A program made the position numbers and the translations under genes. A stretch of DNA of 64,000 nucleotides. Origin: Vibrio lentus (lineage in GTDB: Bacteria > Pseudomonadota > Gammaproteobacteria > Enterobacterales > Vibrionaceae). Positions 1-9,983 of this stretch are shown in pieces. The DNA is taken from NCBI RefSeq assembly GCF_002875945.1, contig NZ_MCZK01000101.1, forward strand, positions 124,001-188,000. Direction: 5' to 3'. A model generated the notes under the pieces. That model saw nothing but the letters and a program-made list of their open reading frames with translations, made no database searches and was not told where the DNA came from. Within the stretch, counting starts at the first letter, position 1, and every line of letters starts with the position of its first letter.

Positions 1-432
1 ACCATCATGTCATGGGCAATGGCTTTTACTGGTCTACCAACAATGATCAGCGATTGGATGCTCTCTATTTCAGATAATCCGATTATCATCTTTATTCTGA
101 TGAATCTGATTCTACTGATCGTGGGTATGTTTATGGACCTTACGCCCGCCGTATTGATCTTTACCCCTATCTTTATGCCGATTGCTGAGCATTTAGGCAT
201 GCATCCAATTCACTTTGCGATGATGATTATCTTCAACTTATGTATTGGCATTGCAACGCCACCCGTTGGCACGGCACTATTTGTAGGTTGTAGTGTCAGT
301 GGCTCCAAAATTGAAAATGTTATTAGAAGTATCATGCCGTTTTGTGCCGTATTGATCGTCACATTATTGGCCATTACCTTCATTCCTGAAATTAGTTTAG
401 CGCTGCCTCGTGCATTTGGTTTAATCAACTAA
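1..432 (+). CDS. TRAP transporter large permease (DctM family), C-terminal part
   Basis: The reading frame is open from base 1, so the 5' end lies outside the window; only about 143 C-terminal residues are present. They form four hydrophobic segments and contain the TPPVGTALFVG stretch typical of the large membrane subunit of TRAP transporters. Such proteins work with a small membrane subunit and a periplasmic binding protein to import organic acids with sodium. The partner genes, if present, must lie to the left. A terminator follows about 80 bases after the stop. The substrate cannot be read from this fragment. Confidence 0.85.
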   Translation, partial: TIMSWAMAFTGLPTMISDWMLSISDNPIIIFILMNLILLIVGMFMDLTPAVLIFTPIFMPIAEHLGMHPIHFAMMIIFNLCIGIATPPVGTALFVGCSVSGSKIENVIRSIMPFCAVLIVTLLAITFIPEISLALPRAFGLIN

Positions 433-510
433 TAACAGATAATAAATAGTGACAGTTCTATACGAAAAATGAACCATCGATTTTTTAAAAACAGCTGACT
501 ATTTAAACTA

Positions 511-545
511 AAAAAACCGCCTTCAAATGAAGGCGGTTTTTATTT
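511..545. terminator. Bidirectional terminator between permease and symporter genes
   Basis: The arms ACCGCCTTC and GAAGGCGGT enclose a short AAAT loop. An A-run precedes and a T-run follows the stem, so it can terminate transcription from both converging genes. Confidence 0.85.
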
Positions 546-603
546 ATTAAAAGACATTAATAACTAATCTGCTTAAATTTTAATTAAGCATGTTGTCTTT
601 TGA

Positions 604-1863
604 CTAAGCTTGCTGCTTTTGTAGCTCTGCTTCTTGTTCTTCGTCTTTGATTAGAGAATCAACGATTACTGCACATGCTGCATCACCAGTGATGTTTAGA
701 GCAGTACGAATCATGTCGAAGATACGGTCTAGAGCGAACAACAGAGGTAGGCCTTCGATAGGGATACCTGCTGCTAGAAGAACTGCAACCACTAGGAAAG
801 AAGGACCTGGAACACCCGCTTGACCAACAGCACCTAGCGTAGAGGTTACGATGATAGCAACGTAAGCACCCATAGACAGGTCGATGTTGAACAGTTGTGC
901 GAAGAAGATAGCCACTAGGCCGTAGTAAATTGCGTTACCAGACATGTTGATCGTCGCGCCTAAAGGCAGAACGAATGAAGCGGTAGAGTTACGAACGCCA
1001 AGTTCTTTCTCTACTGTTTCCATTGTTACTGGTAGTGTCGCCATTGAAGAGGCTGTTGATAGTGCAACCGCTTGAGGCTTCTTCATTGCTACTAGGAACT
1101 TCTTCGCTGAAGTCTTAGTGAAGATTTGAATCATCAGTGGGTAAGCAACAAAGCCGAAGATAAGAATCGCAGCGATGTAAACAACGAACAGTTTGAACAC
1201 AACCATAAGCGCGCCAAAACCAAACGTACCTACTGCTTCAGCCATTAGGCCGAATACGCCAAGTGGTGCAATGATCATAACTTTGTTGATCATCCATACC
1301 ATAGCGTCAACGATAGCATTTACACCGTTGATGATAGGGTCACGTTTCTCTTTTGCTTGTTTAGAAATCGCAATACCAAAGAACAAGCAGAAAACGAGAA
1401 TTTGCAGAATGTTTGCTTCATTCAATGATTGGAAAACGTTGGTAGGGATCATGCCAGTGATGGTTGCCCAGAACGTTGGAAGCTCGCCTTTCGCAGCGTA
1501 TTCTGAAGAGAACATACCTTCAACGCCAGAAACATCGATACCGCGACCCGGTTCGAATACTTCACCCATTACAAGCGCTAGTGCTACAGCAAGTGCAGAC
1601 GTTAGTGCAAAGTAACCCAGTGTTGTTACACCGACTTTACCTGCCGATGAGCTATTACCTAGACCTGCAGCTCCTGAAATTAGAGCAACCGCTACTAGAG
1701 GAATAACCAACATCTTGATCAAGTTGATGAAGATAGCACCCAGTGGAGCGAACATTGTTGCGCTGTCACCCATCATCGCGCCGACTACGGTACCGATGAT
1801 CATTGCAATAACGACTTGAATGCCGATGTTGCTTAGTAAACTCTTTTCTTTTAACACTTCCAT
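604..1863 (-). CDS. Dicarboxylate/amino acid:cation symporter (DAACS family)
   Basis: A 419-residue inner-membrane carrier of the GltP/DctA/SstT family, which imports acidic amino acids or C4-dicarboxylates with Na+ or H+. The C-terminal half shows the family signatures: the serine-rich hairpin STASSMATLP, then GATINMSGNAIY, then AGVPGPSF in the second hairpin. The usual MDG of the substrate loop reads MSG here, so substrate choice is uncertain. I start at ATG 1863, behind AGAGG; a GTG at 1857 has better spacing to that site and is a real alternative. An upstream ATG at 1923 would add a non-family N-terminus and lacks a ribosome site. The C-terminus is acidic and Gln-rich. It is a single-gene unit, with a 14-bp PurR-like palindrome about 180 bases upstream. 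Confidence 0.9.
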   Translation of the reverse strand: MEVLKEKSLLSNIGIQVVIAMIIGTVVGAMMGDSATMFAPLGAIFINLIKMLVIPLVAVALISGAAGLGNSSSAGKVGVTTLGYFALTSALAVALALVMGEVFEPGRGIDVSGVEGMFSSEYAAKGELPTFWATITGMIPTNVFQSLNEANILQILVFCLFFGIAISKQAKEKRDPIINGVNAIVDAMVWMINKVMIIAPLGVFGLMAEAVGTFGFGALMVVFKLFVVYIAAILIFGFVAYPLMIQIFTKTSAKKFLVAMKKPQAVALSTASSMATLPVTMETVEKELGVRNSTASFVLPLGATINMSGNAIYYGLVAIFFAQLFNIDLSMGAYVAIIVTSTLGAVGQAGVPGPSFLVVAVLLAAGIPIEGLPLLFALDRIFDMIRTALNITGDAACAVIVDSLIKDEEQEAELQKQQA

Positions 1864-2331
1864 AACCTCTGTGCTACTAAATATAAAAATCCCAGAATTA
1901 CTCACCAATGTACGATGTACCATTGGATAAATATTTCGCGAAGAGTTTTACACGTATCCTTTACATTTATCAATATGAGCGGAGGTGAAAGTCTCTTAAA
2001 AACCGGAGCTGAATCGCTATTAGGTGTTTTTTTATACTGGGCAAACGTTTGCCTTTGTTTTTGGTTGATGCGTTATTTGTTTAATTTATAAAAAGTTTGA
2101 ACGGTGTTGTTTTATGAATGCTTTTGGTGGGGTTCTGTTAACTCATTTTTATTAACATTTAATCTTCATTGGCGAGTGCTTTTTATACAAGTTTAGGAAA
2201 AGAGAAGATGAGATGTTGGTTGTGCGAAATTTAGCCTGAACTATGCTTAAGGTATCTATTTATTACCAAGATGTTACCTCTACGCTTGAATAAAACGTCA
2301 ATCTAGCATCTCAGTTGTAAGGAGAAGATGC
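1864..2331. other. Intergenic region between symporter and nfeD genes
   Basis: This AT-rich stretch of 468 bases holds the divergent control regions of the symporter (leftward) and the nfeD-slipin pair (rightward). Apart from the palindrome at 2040-2053 and the nfeD ribosome site AAGGAG at about 2321 I see no open frame or RNA gene in it. Confidence 0.6.
2040..2053. promoter_or_regulatory. PurR/LacI-family-like operator palindrome
   Basis: GGCAAACGTTTGCC is a perfect 14-bp palindrome with the central CG step and AAACGTTT core of PurR-type operators (known consensus close to ACGCAAACGTTTTCGT). It lies 177 bases upstream of the symporter start and 279 upstream of nfeD. The identity of the regulator is inferred from the core only; another LacI-family protein could bind it. 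Confidence 0.45.
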
Positions 2332-3738
2332 ATGACTTTTATATCAAAGTGCTTATTTGCGTTCCTTCTGCTATTTAGTTCTGCCTTAGCTCAGGCTGAT
2401 GATGTTTGGGTTATTGAGATTAATGGTGGTATTGGACCTGCAACGAGTGACTACCTCACCAGAGAGATAGAACAAGCTCATGATGAGCAAGCTAAGCTCA
2501 TCATATTGAAAATGAACACGCCCGGCGGTTTAGATACGTCGATGCGAGACATCATTAGAGCGATCACGACATCGCCTATTCCCGTTGCTACATGGGTGGG
2601 GCCTGCAGGCTCACGTGCTGCGAGCGCGGGGACGTATATCTTGCTAGCCAGCCACATTGCTTCAATGGCCCCCGGTACCAACTTAGGTGCAGCTACCCCA
2701 GTTTCTCTAGGTGGCGGTAAAGCGCCTTCAAATCCTTTATCCCCTCAAGATGACACCAACAAAGACGACGACACTTATGCAGAAAATGACGGTAATCAAG
2801 AACCACAAAACTCTGATCAGGTGAAAGCTACCACAGCGATGGAAAAGAAAGTCATTAACGATGCAGCGGCTTATATCGTAAGTTTGGCTAAGCTGCACAA
2901 TCGTAATGAAGAGTGGGCAGAGAAGGCGGTAAGAGAAGCAGCAAGCTTGGATTCAGACAATGCGCTCACATTGAATGTGATTGATTTCATCGCGAGCGAC
3001 CTACAGCAATTGGTTGAGTTGAGTAATGGACGCACCATCATAATCAATGGTGTCAGCCAGGAAATTCAGCTCAGTGAGGTGGCTTTTGTCGAGCGAGAGC
3101 AAGATTGGCGCTTCAGTTTGCTTTCGGTGATTACTAATCCAAATGTTGCTTACATTCTGATGCTCATCGGTATCTATGGCTTGCTCCTTGAGTTCTATAA
3201 CCCCGGCGTCGGTTTACCGGGTGTATTAGGGGGTATTTGTTTGCTACTCGCCATGTATTCCTTACAAATGCTGCCTGTGAGTTACGCGGGCCTTGCCTTA
3301 ATTCTATTGGGAATTGCCTTAATGGTGGCAGAGGCCTTTAGCCCGAGCTTTGGTATTTTCGGTTTGGGTGGCGTTGCCGCATTTACACTGGGCTCAATCA
3401 TGCTGATGGACACTGAGGTACCGGGTTACCAAATCGCATTACCGTTAATTATTGGAATCAGTTTGTTCTCTGTCGCCTTTATCGTCGTAACAATATCAAT
3501 GCTAGTCCGAGTGAGAAACAAACCAGTGACCACAGGGATGGAAGCGGTTGTCGGTGACACGGGCAAAGTGGTAAGCGGTTTCCCTGGCGCAGGTCGAGTA
3601 TTGGTCGAAGGTGAGATCTGGCAAGCCAAATGCGCGAGTGAACTGCAAGCAGGGCAGATCATCAGAGTCACCAAGCTGACGGGGTTATCTTTGGATGTTG
3701 AAGCGCTGCCCGATGATACATCATCGAAATCTCGCTAG
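2332..3738 (+). CDS. nfeD: NfeD-family membrane-bound serine protease (ClpP class)
   Basis: A 468-residue protein with an N-terminal signal peptide ending near AQAD (residue 23), a ClpP/crotonase-like protease domain at about 25-235, a block of four or five membrane segments at about 270-395, and a C-terminal OB-fold domain at about 405-460. MNTPGG and GSRAASAGTYI match the oxyanion and catalytic-Ser regions of the 1510-N/NfeD protease group. A low-complexity acidic linker lies inside the protease domain at about residues 130-165. The slipin gene follows 82 bases later. In characterised pairs NfeD proteases cleave the hydrophobic C-terminus of their partner stomatin; a membrane quality-control role here is inference from that. 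AAGGAG sits 7 bases before the ATG. Confidence 0.9.
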   Translation: MTFISKCLFAFLLLFSSALAQADDVWVIEINGGIGPATSDYLTREIEQAHDEQAKLIILKMNTPGGLDTSMRDIIRAITTSPIPVATWVGPAGSRAASAGTYILLASHIASMAPGTNLGAATPVSLGGGKAPSNPLSPQDDTNKDDDTYAENDGNQEPQNSDQVKATTAMEKKVINDAAAYIVSLAKLHNRNEEWAEKAVREAASLDSDNALTLNVIDFIASDLQQLVELSNGRTIIINGVSQEIQLSEVAFVEREQDWRFSLLSVITNPNVAYILMLIGIYGLLLEFYNPGVGLPGVLGGICLLLAMYSLQMLPVSYAGLALILLGIALMVAEAFSPSFGIFGLGGVAAFTLGSIMLMDTEVPGYQIALPLIIGISLFSVAFIVVTISMLVRVRNKPVTTGMEAVVGDTGKVVSGFPGAGRVLVEGEIWQAKCASELQAGQIIRVTKLTGLSLDVEALPDDTSSKSR

Positions 3739-3820
3739 CGCGGACTGTTAGCGTGGAGTGCTAGTACAAACGTTATTGGATTATTAATTGCTTAGCCATC
3801 GTTACCATTAGGGGGCGGTT

Positions 3821-4618
3821 ATGTTTATACACACTATAGGTATTGTCATTGTGCTCGTTATCTTGTTGATAGCCAGTATGTTCAAAGTGCTGCGCGAGTA
3901 CGAGCGTGCAGTGGTGTTCTTCCTTGGGCGCTTTTACGGTGTGAAAGGGCCGGGGTTGATTATCATCATTCCTTTCATTCAACAAATCGTAAGAGTGGAT
4001 CTTCGAACTATCGTGTTGGACGTACCGACGCAAGATTTGATCACACGCGATAACGTGTCGGTCAAGGTGAATGCCGTGGTCTATTTCCGAGTGCTGGATC
4101 CGAAGATGGCGATCAATAACGTAGAGAACTACCTCGAAGCGACCAGTCAACTGTCACAAACAACGCTGCGTTCGGTACTCGGTCAGCATGAGTTGGATGA
4201 GCTGTTGTCTGAGCGTGAAGAGCTTAATAGAGACTTACAAGCGATCTTGGATCAACATACCGATAATTGGGGGATCAAGATTGCCAATGTCGAGATTAAG
4301 CATGTTGATCTGGATGACAGCATGGTGCGAGCTCTTGCTAAACAAGCGGAAGCCGAACGTTCTCGTCGAGCTAAGGTAATACATGCGACTGGTGAGCTTG
4401 AAGCATCCTCTAAGTTGCGCGAAGCCGCGGAGGTGTTGAATCAAGCGCCTAACGCCATTCAATTGCGATATATGCAAACGCTAACCGAGGTGGCTAACGA
4501 AAGAACCTCTACCATCATCTTTCCAATGCCCATCGATCTAGTGGAGAAGATAACCGACCCGATCAAAGCGACACTCAATGAGGCTGCAATCAAGAAAGCG
4601 ATGAAAGCCGATGAGTGA
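3821..4618 (+). CDS. Slipin / SPFH-band (stomatin-like) membrane protein
   Basis: 265 residues: one N-terminal membrane anchor (about 4-22), then an SPFH/Band-7 domain (about 25-190) with [13 protein letters not shown] and [10 protein letters not shown], then a helical oligomerisation region rich in Ala, Glu and Arg, and a short C-terminal tail. It is the partner type of the preceding NfeD protease, and the two genes form a probable operon ending in a strong terminator. The family organises membrane microdomains; no enzymatic activity is expected. The ATG follows GGGGG by 5 bases. The order protease then slipin is the usual one for this pair. Confidence 0.92.
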   Translation: MFIHTIGIVIVLVILLIASMFKVLREYERAVVFFLGRFYGVKGPGLIIIIPFIQQIVRVDLRTIVLDVPTQDLITRDNVSVKVNAVVYFRVLDPKMAINNVENYLEATSQLSQTTLRSVLGQHELDELLSEREELNRDLQAILDQHTDNWGIKIANVEIKHVDLDDSMVRALAKQAEAERSRRAKVIHATGELEASSKLREAAEVLNQAPNAIQLRYMQTLTEVANERTSTIIFPMPIDLVEKITDPIKATLNEAAIKKAMKADE

Positions 4619-4640
4619 TTGGCTCAAATGAAGAGCAATA

Positions 4641-4671
4641 AAAAAGGCTCCACAACTGTGGAGCCTTTTAC
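4641..4671. terminator. Bidirectional terminator between slipin gene and trpA
   Basis: AAAAGGCTCCACA and TGTGGAGCCTTTT form a 9-bp GC-rich stem with a very short loop, flanked by A and T runs. It can serve both the rightward slipin gene and the leftward trp operon. Confidence 0.88.
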
Positions 4672-4734
4672 TATTTGAATCGCTGGTTCTATTAAATGAC
4701 CATTGATTACGAGCGTCTATTTAATGACCGTCGA

Positions 4735-5541
4735 TTATTTCTGCGTAGCCGCTTTCATTGGCGTTACAAACTCCGCAAGTGCTTTAAGCATTGCTTCTGG
4801 TTGTTCAACGTTGTTTTCAATGATTTTCACAACGGCTGAGCCAGAGATAGCACCTGCAGCGCCCGCTACAATCGCTTCTTTCACTTGCTCAGGAGCCGAG
4901 ATACCGAAACCAAGCAGTGCTGGTGGCGCATCGAACTTGTTCAAGCGGTCAAGCAGTGCCGTTACTGGCATGTTTGCTTTTGTTTCAGCACCTGTTACGC
5001 CTGAGCGAGAAAGTAGGTAAGTGTAACCACCACCTAACTCAGATACTGACTGAAGTGTTTCATCGCTTGCTGTTGGTGGAGCAATAAAGATTGGGTGAAT
5101 ACCAAACTTCTTCGCTGCAGCAACAAACTCACCGCTTTCGTTGGTTGGTACATCAGCAATCAATACTGAATCGATACCTGCTTTTGCGCAGCGTTCGTAA
5201 AAATTTTCTATACCACGTGCGTAAACCAAGTTCGCGTACATCAGTAGGCCGATTGGCAGTTCTGGGTATTTAGCGCGAATTTGACCAATAAGATCAAAAC
5301 ACACATCTGGCGTGACTTTGGAATCTAAAGCACGAATGTTCGCGCCTTGGATTGTTGGGCCATCAGCAAGTGGATCTGAGAATGGGATACCAAGCTCAAG
5401 TGCATCAGCACCCGCTTCAACGAGTGTTTCCATGATCTTAAGAGACTGCTCAGGGTTAGGATCGCCAACCGTTACGAATGGTACAAATGCGCCCTGATTC
5501 TTTTCAGCTAAGCGAGTGAAGAGTGATTGATAGCGATCCAT
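4735..5541 (-). CDS. trpA: Tryptophan synthase alpha subunit
   Basis: 268 residues, the usual length. TrpA is a TIM barrel that splits indole-3-glycerol phosphate into indole and glyceraldehyde-3-phosphate and channels indole to TrpB. The catalytic Glu49 (in [11 protein letters not shown]) and Asp60 (in LADGPTIQ) are both present, and GFGISAPEQ and GAISGSA form the phosphate-binding end. It is the last gene of the trp operon: its ATG overlaps the trpB stop (TAATG), which implies translational coupling and matched subunit amounts. The operon ends at the terminator at 4641-4671. Confidence 0.98.
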   Translation of the reverse strand: MDRYQSLFTRLAEKNQGAFVPFVTVGDPNPEQSLKIMETLVEAGADALELGIPFSDPLADGPTIQGANIRALDSKVTPDVCFDLIGQIRAKYPELPIGLLMYANLVYARGIENFYERCAKAGIDSVLIADVPTNESGEFVAAAKKFGIHPIFIAPPTASDETLQSVSELGGGYTYLLSRSGVTGAETKANMPVTALLDRLNKFDAPPALLGFGISAPEQVKEAIVAGAAGAISGSAVVKIIENNVEQPEAMLKALAEFVTPMKAATQK

Positions 5542-6731
5542 TATAATGCTCCTTTCTCTTTAAGAATGTCGTGTACAGAGAAGATGTCTTTATCACCACG
5601 ACCAGATAGATTAACCACTAATAGCTGTTCTTTCTCTGGGTCATCGTGAGCCATTTTAACAGCATGAGCCAAAGCATGAGATGACTCTAGCGCTGCGATA
5701 ATACCTTCTTTACGTGCAATCAATTGGAACGCTTCTAGCGCTTCGTCATCGGTCACGTTGTCGTATTCAGCACGGCCAATCGCATTTAGGTGCGCGTGTT
5801 GAGGACCAACTGATGGGAAATCTAGACCCGCAGAAACAGAGTAAGACTCTTCTACTTGGCCGTTCTCATCTTGCATCAATGGTGCTTTCATACCAAAGAA
5901 GATACCGGTTTTACCGTGCTTAAGTGGCGCGCCGTGTTGGTCGGTATCAATACCTTTACCAGCAGGCTCTACACCGATTAGGCGAACAGACTCTTCTTCA
6001 ATGAAGTCGGCGAACATACCGATAGCGTTTGAACCACCGCCGACACAAGCGATAACCGCATCTGGAAGGCGACCTTCACGAGCCAGGATTTGGTTCTTCG
6101 TTTCTTCACCAATCATGCGTTGGAAATCACGAACGATGGTTGGGAATGGGTGAGGGCCAGCCGCAGTACCCAATAGGTAGTGTGCATCTTCGTAAGTTGC
6201 AGACCAGTCACGTAGCGCTTCATTACATGCATCTTTTAGCGTTGAAGAACCTGAATGAACAGGGATAACCTCTGCGCCCATTAGTTTCATACGGAATACG
6301 TTCGGGCTTTGACGTTCAACGTCTTTAGCGCCCATGTAAACGCGACACTTAAGGCCTAGTAGAGCACAAGCTAGAGCGGTAGCAACGCCGTGTTGGCCTG
6401 CGCCTGTTTCAGCGATGATTTCTTGCTTACCCATACGTTTTGCTAGTAGTGCTTGGCCAAGTACTTGGTTTGTCTTGTGAGCACCGCCGTGAAGTAGATC
6501 TTCACGCTTTAGGTACAGTTTGGTTTTTGTACCTTTAGTTAGGTTACGAGCCAACGTTAGTGCCGTTGGACGACCTGCGTACTCTTGCAGAAGCGTCATG
6601 AATTCGCTGCGGAACTCAGGATCGGCTTGTGCATCGATAAACGCTTGTTCTAGTTGGTCTAGTGCTGGCACTAGGATCTGCGGTACGTATTGACCACCGT
6701 ATTCACCAAAGTAGGCATCGAGTTTAGCCAT
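5541..6731 (-). CDS. trpB: Tryptophan synthase beta subunit
   Basis: 396 residues. TrpB condenses indole with L-serine using pyridoxal phosphate. HGGAHKTNQ carries the PLP lysine (Lys86), [10 protein letters not shown] forms the phosphate loop, and the N-terminus [17 protein letters not shown] is the family start. It overlaps trpA by one base. A 146-base spacer separates it from trpCF, longer than the other gaps in this operon, and carries a degenerate TTTCTAG-type repeat. Confidence 0.98.
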   Translation of the reverse strand: MAKLDAYFGEYGGQYVPQILVPALDQLEQAFIDAQADPEFRSEFMTLLQEYAGRPTALTLARNLTKGTKTKLYLKREDLLHGGAHKTNQVLGQALLAKRMGKQEIIAETGAGQHGVATALACALLGLKCRVYMGAKDVERQSPNVFRMKLMGAEVIPVHSGSSTLKDACNEALRDWSATYEDAHYLLGTAAGPHPFPTIVRDFQRMIGEETKNQILAREGRLPDAVIACVGGGSNAIGMFADFIEEESVRLIGVEPAGKGIDTDQHGAPLKHGKTGIFFGMKAPLMQDENGQVEESYSVSAGLDFPSVGPQHAHLNAIGRAEYDNVTDDEALEAFQLIARKEGIIAALESSHALAHAVKMAHDDPEKEQLLVVNLSGRGDKDIFSVHDILKEKGAL

Positions 6732-6828
6732 TGTGTTATTCCTTCAATTCTATCGATGTGTATTCACACCAAGTCATTTAATCTGGTTTGAGCTTCGCAA
6801 AAGGCAAAGCCCACAAATATGTTTTTAG

Positions 6829-6872
6829 TTTCTGCTTTCTAGTTCTGGTTTCTAGGTTTTAAGTTCTAGAAG
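6829..6872. repeat. Degenerate TTTCTAG-type short tandem repeat in the trpCF-trpB spacer
   Basis: Read on the + strand the units are TTTCTGC, TTTCTAG, TTCTGG, TTTCTAGG, TTTTAAG and TTCTAG, about 7 bases each. It lies directly behind the trpCF stop codon and before the trpB ribosome site. No terminator-like stem is obvious in the spacer, so the operon should be read through. Confidence 0.5.
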
Positions 6873-6877
6873 CCAGA

Positions 6878-8329
6878 CTAGTAATTACGAATCGCTGCAA
6901 AAGCACGTTGCAGCTTGTCTGCGTCTTTTTTACCTGGAGCGGATTCAACACCAGAGTTTAGGTCTAATCCTAAACACCCCAACTTAGCCGCTTGGTTAGC
7001 ATTTTCTGGGTTTAGCCCACCTGCTAACATGATTGCGCTTTGGTTGTTGATTAGGCTCCAATCGAACGCTCGGCCTGTACCGCCAGTTTGAGAACCCACT
7101 TTAGTATCTAGCAGGTGACGAGTCACGTTGCTTTTCAGTAATTCTGGTAGCGCGCTTTTAGCACCGTTTTCAGCGTCAGAAGCCACACCGTAAGCTTTCC
7201 AAATCTCAACGCTTTCAGGTAGTGATTGTTTCAACTCATCTACAAATGCTTGAGACTCATCACCGTGCAGTTGCACCGCAAACAAACCTAGCTCAGAAAC
7301 CGTTTTTGCAACGTCAGTAACGCTATGGTTTTGGAACACGCCCACGTAGTTCAAAGGTGCGCCGCTCATGGTTAAACGAGCTGCTTCGATATCCACATGA
7401 CGCTTAGATGCTTCAACGAAAATCAGACCACCGAATACTGCACCAGCTTGATAAGCCTTCGCTGCATCGTCAGAGTGAGTCAAACCACAGACCTTGTTTT
7501 CACCAAGCGTTACTTTACGTACCGCAAGTTCAAGGTTCTTTTCAGCCATGAGAGAGCTGCCGATAAGGAAGCCGTCTGCAAATGTTGAAAGGTCACGTAC
7601 TTGCTGGTGGTTGTAGATACCCGACTCAGAAATGACAATCGCTTCTGGAGCGAGTTCGCGAATTAGCGGAGCCAATTCCTTAGTACGGTTCAAATCAGTC
7701 GAAAGGTCACGCAGGTTACGGTTATTAATACCGATCACTTTTGCTTCTAAAGCGACTGCGCGGTGAAGCTCTTCTTCGTTGCTGACTTCGGTAAGTACAC
7801 CCATGTTTAGCGAGTGAGCGACTTCAGCAAGTGCTTGGTACTCTTCGTCATCCAATACCGATAGCATTAGCAAAATTGCGTCAGCTGAGTAGTGACGAGC
7901 TAGGTAAACTTGGTAAGTATCAACCATGAAGTCTTTGCACAGAATAGGTTGCTTAGCAATGCTGCGAACCTTAGGTAAAAACTCAAAGTCACCTTGGAAG
8001 TACTTCTCGTCGGTCAGAACTGATATTGCGTTGGCGTGGTTGTTGTACACCGATGCAATGTAGTCCAAATCAAACTCGTCACGGATCAAACCTTTTGACG
8101 GAGATGCCTTCTTACATTCAGTGATGAAAACCGTTTGTTCACCGCTCAGAGCATCATAAAAGCTGCGGTCTGTTGCGGTTAACGCCGATTTAAACTCATC
8201 CAATGGTTGAATTTGCTTACGCTCTGCAACCCATTGGTATTTATCACGAACGATTTTTGCTAGTACTTCCGCCATTTCAGCTTCTTTGACTGAAACGTGG
8301 GTCGACAGTTTATCGGTAGTCTGTGTCAT
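6878..8329 (-). CDS. trpCF: Bifunctional indole-3-glycerol-phosphate synthase / phosphoribosylanthranilate isomerase
   Basis: 483 residues made of two fused TIM barrels: TrpC (about 20-275), closing the indole ring, and TrpF (about 278-480), doing the Amadori rearrangement of phosphoribosylanthranilate. TECKKASPSKG and ISESGIYNHQQV mark TrpC; KVCGLTHSDDA, VQLHGDES and LAGGLNPEN mark TrpF. The fusion is normal for enterics and vibrios. It starts 20 bases after trpD. A shorter start at an internal Met (residue 19) is possible; I keep the longer one because the extension resembles what I recall of Vibrio homologues. Confidence 0.97.
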   Translation of the reverse strand: MTQTTDKLSTHVSVKEAEMAEVLAKIVRDKYQWVAERKQIQPLDEFKSALTATDRSFYDALSGEQTVFITECKKASPSKGLIRDEFDLDYIASVYNNHANAISVLTDEKYFQGDFEFLPKVRSIAKQPILCKDFMVDTYQVYLARHYSADAILLMLSVLDDEEYQALAEVAHSLNMGVLTEVSNEEELHRAVALEAKVIGINNRNLRDLSTDLNRTKELAPLIRELAPEAIVISESGIYNHQQVRDLSTFADGFLIGSSLMAEKNLELAVRKVTLGENKVCGLTHSDDAAKAYQAGAVFGGLIFVEASKRHVDIEAARLTMSGAPLNYVGVFQNHSVTDVAKTVSELGLFAVQLHGDESQAFVDELKQSLPESVEIWKAYGVASDAENGAKSALPELLKSNVTRHLLDTKVGSQTGGTGRAFDWSLINNQSAIMLAGGLNPENANQAAKLGCLGLDLNSGVESAPGKKDADKLQRAFAAIRNY

Positions 8330-8349
8330 GTTCTTTGTCTCGTCGTTCG

Positions 8350-9345
8350 TTAGGCGTGTGCAGCAAGCTTTTGTACAAGCTCGTACGCTTTGCCAGAGTT
8401 CATCGCGTCAATCGCTTGCTGTGCGTTGGCTTTTAGATCTTCGTGACCAAATAGACGCATCAGCAGAGCCACGTTGACGGCCACAGCGCCAACTTGAGCA
8501 TCTGTGCCTTTACCCGTCAGGATATCCGTAGTGATGGCTTTGTTCTCTTCTGGCTCGCCGCCCTTGATTGCTTCAAGCGGGTGAGTGTTCAAACCAAAGT
8601 CAGCCGGTGTCACTGTGTACTCGTGAATTTTGCCATCTTTAATTTCAGCAACGATGGTCTCGCCGTGAATAGCGACTTCATCAAGGCCGCTACCGTGAAC
8701 AACCGCAGCACGCTTCATACCCATTTTCAGCATGGTTTCCGCGATAGGGCGTACTAGCTCTTTGCTGTAAACACCCATTAACTCGATGTTAGGGCGAGCA
8801 GGGTTAATCAGTGGGCCAAGGATGTTGAAGATCGTGCGTGTTTTCATTGTTTGACGAACAGGCATCGCATGACGTACACCAACGTGATATTGCGGAGCAA
8901 ATAGGAATGCTACGCCAAGTTCGTCGACTGCAGTGCGTGTGTCTTCTGCTGTCATCGCTAAATTAATGCCGAACGAATCCAGTAGGTCAGAAGAGCCTGA
9001 TTTGCTCGATACACTGCGGTTGCCGTGCTTAGCTATTTTTAAGCCACACGCTGCTGCTACAAATGCAGAAGTCGTCGAAATATTAATGGTGTTATGACCG
9101 TCGCCACCTGTACCCACGATGTCAGCGAAATCGTAATCAGGACGTGGGAACGGGTTTGCATTGGCAAGCAGTGCTTTCGCCGCACCTGCGATCTCATCGG
9201 GCGTTTCGCCTTTGATTTTTAGTGCAGTCAGTGCCGAAGCCATCAAGATTGGATCGAGCTCACCCTTGATGATCACATCAAACAACTGTTGGCTTTCTTC
9301 TTGAGTAAGAGACTGCTGTTCGTAAAGTTTATTAATCTGTTCCAT
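8350..9345 (-). CDS. trpD: Anthranilate phosphoribosyltransferase
   Basis: 331 residues. TrpD transfers phosphoribosyl from PRPP to anthranilate. The signature GTGGDGHNTINIS (about residue 78) binds PRPP, and KHGNRSVSSKSGSSDLL with MKTRTIFNILGPLINP are further conserved blocks. It is a stand-alone TrpD, with the glutamine amidotransferase encoded separately just upstream (9-base gap), unlike the trpGD fusion of E. coli. Confidence 0.98.
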   Translation of the reverse strand: MEQINKLYEQQSLTQEESQQLFDVIIKGELDPILMASALTALKIKGETPDEIAGAAKALLANANPFPRPDYDFADIVGTGGDGHNTINISTTSAFVAAACGLKIAKHGNRSVSSKSGSSDLLDSFGINLAMTAEDTRTAVDELGVAFLFAPQYHVGVRHAMPVRQTMKTRTIFNILGPLINPARPNIELMGVYSKELVRPIAETMLKMGMKRAAVVHGSGLDEVAIHGETIVAEIKDGKIHEYTVTPADFGLNTHPLEAIKGGEPEENKAITTDILTGKGTDAQVGAVAVNVALLMRLFGHEDLKANAQQAIDAMNSGKAYELVQKLAAHA

Positions 9346-9354
9346 GATCGTTTC

Positions 9355-9981
9355 CTATTTCTCGTTCTTCTCAAGGGTAGAGCTTTTCTCTAGGTGAAGA
9401 GGTTTCTCAAGAGCCCATTCGATAGCGTTTGCTAGAAGCGTTGCACCGTAGGTCGTCATAATTGATTCAGGGTGGAATTGGAATCCACACACCCTGTCTT
9501 GTTCTTGAACTACAGACATCACCAAGTCATCGACTTCAGCTGTCACTGTTAGGCTATCGGATACATGTGTTGCAACCAAAGAGTGGTAGCGAGCAATAGC
9601 CAGTGGCGAAGGTAAGCCTTGGTAAGTTGCATGATTCTGGTGTTCCATCATCGACACCTTACCATGAATGATTTCGCCTGCGCCTGCAACGGTGCCGCCG
9701 TAGGCTTCAACAATCGCTTGGTGACCTAAGCAAATACCAATCATTGGCACTTTACCTTTTAGCAATTGAATCAGCTCTGGCATGCAGCCCGCGTCTGCTG
9801 GAGCGCCAGGGCCCGGTGAAAGCAGTGCAACCGGGTTATCTAATTCGTTGATCGCCGCTTCAACGACCTTTGCAGGAATGTTGTTACGGTAAATCTTCAC
9901 GCTGTGACCTAATGAACGAAACTGGTCAACAAGGTTGTAGGTGAACGAGTCGAAGTTATCGATGAATACAATATCAGCCAT
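9355..9981 (-). CDS. trpG: Anthranilate synthase, glutamine amidotransferase component
   Basis: 208 residues; a class I glutamine amidotransferase that supplies ammonia to TrpE. The nucleophile is Cys84 in GICLGHQ, with His and Glu in FQFHPESIMT. DNFDSFTYNL at the N-terminus and LLSPGPGAP are standard. The last 20 residues are a charged tail beyond the domain. It lies 2 bases after trpE and 9 before trpD, so it is translated within the operon. pabA paralogues look similar, but the position settles trpG. Confidence 0.97.
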   Translation of the reverse strand: MADIVFIDNFDSFTYNLVDQFRSLGHSVKIYRNNIPAKVVEAAINELDNPVALLSPGPGAPADAGCMPELIQLLKGKVPMIGICLGHQAIVEAYGGTVAGAGEIIHGKVSMMEHQNHATYQGLPSPLAIARYHSLVATHVSDSLTVTAEVDDLVMSVVQEQDRVCGFQFHPESIMTTYGATLLANAIEWALEKPLHLEKSSTLEKNEK

Positions 9982-9983
9982 GA

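Noticed and set aside
1193..1615. 140-codon plus-strand frame within the symporter gene
   Set aside because: Antisense to a conserved membrane protein; composition follows from the opposite strand's hydrophobic codons.
3773..4150. 125-codon open frame on the minus strand across the slipin gene
   Set aside because: It lies opposite a clear SPFH-domain gene, has no family features and no ribosome site; it is an antisense shadow.
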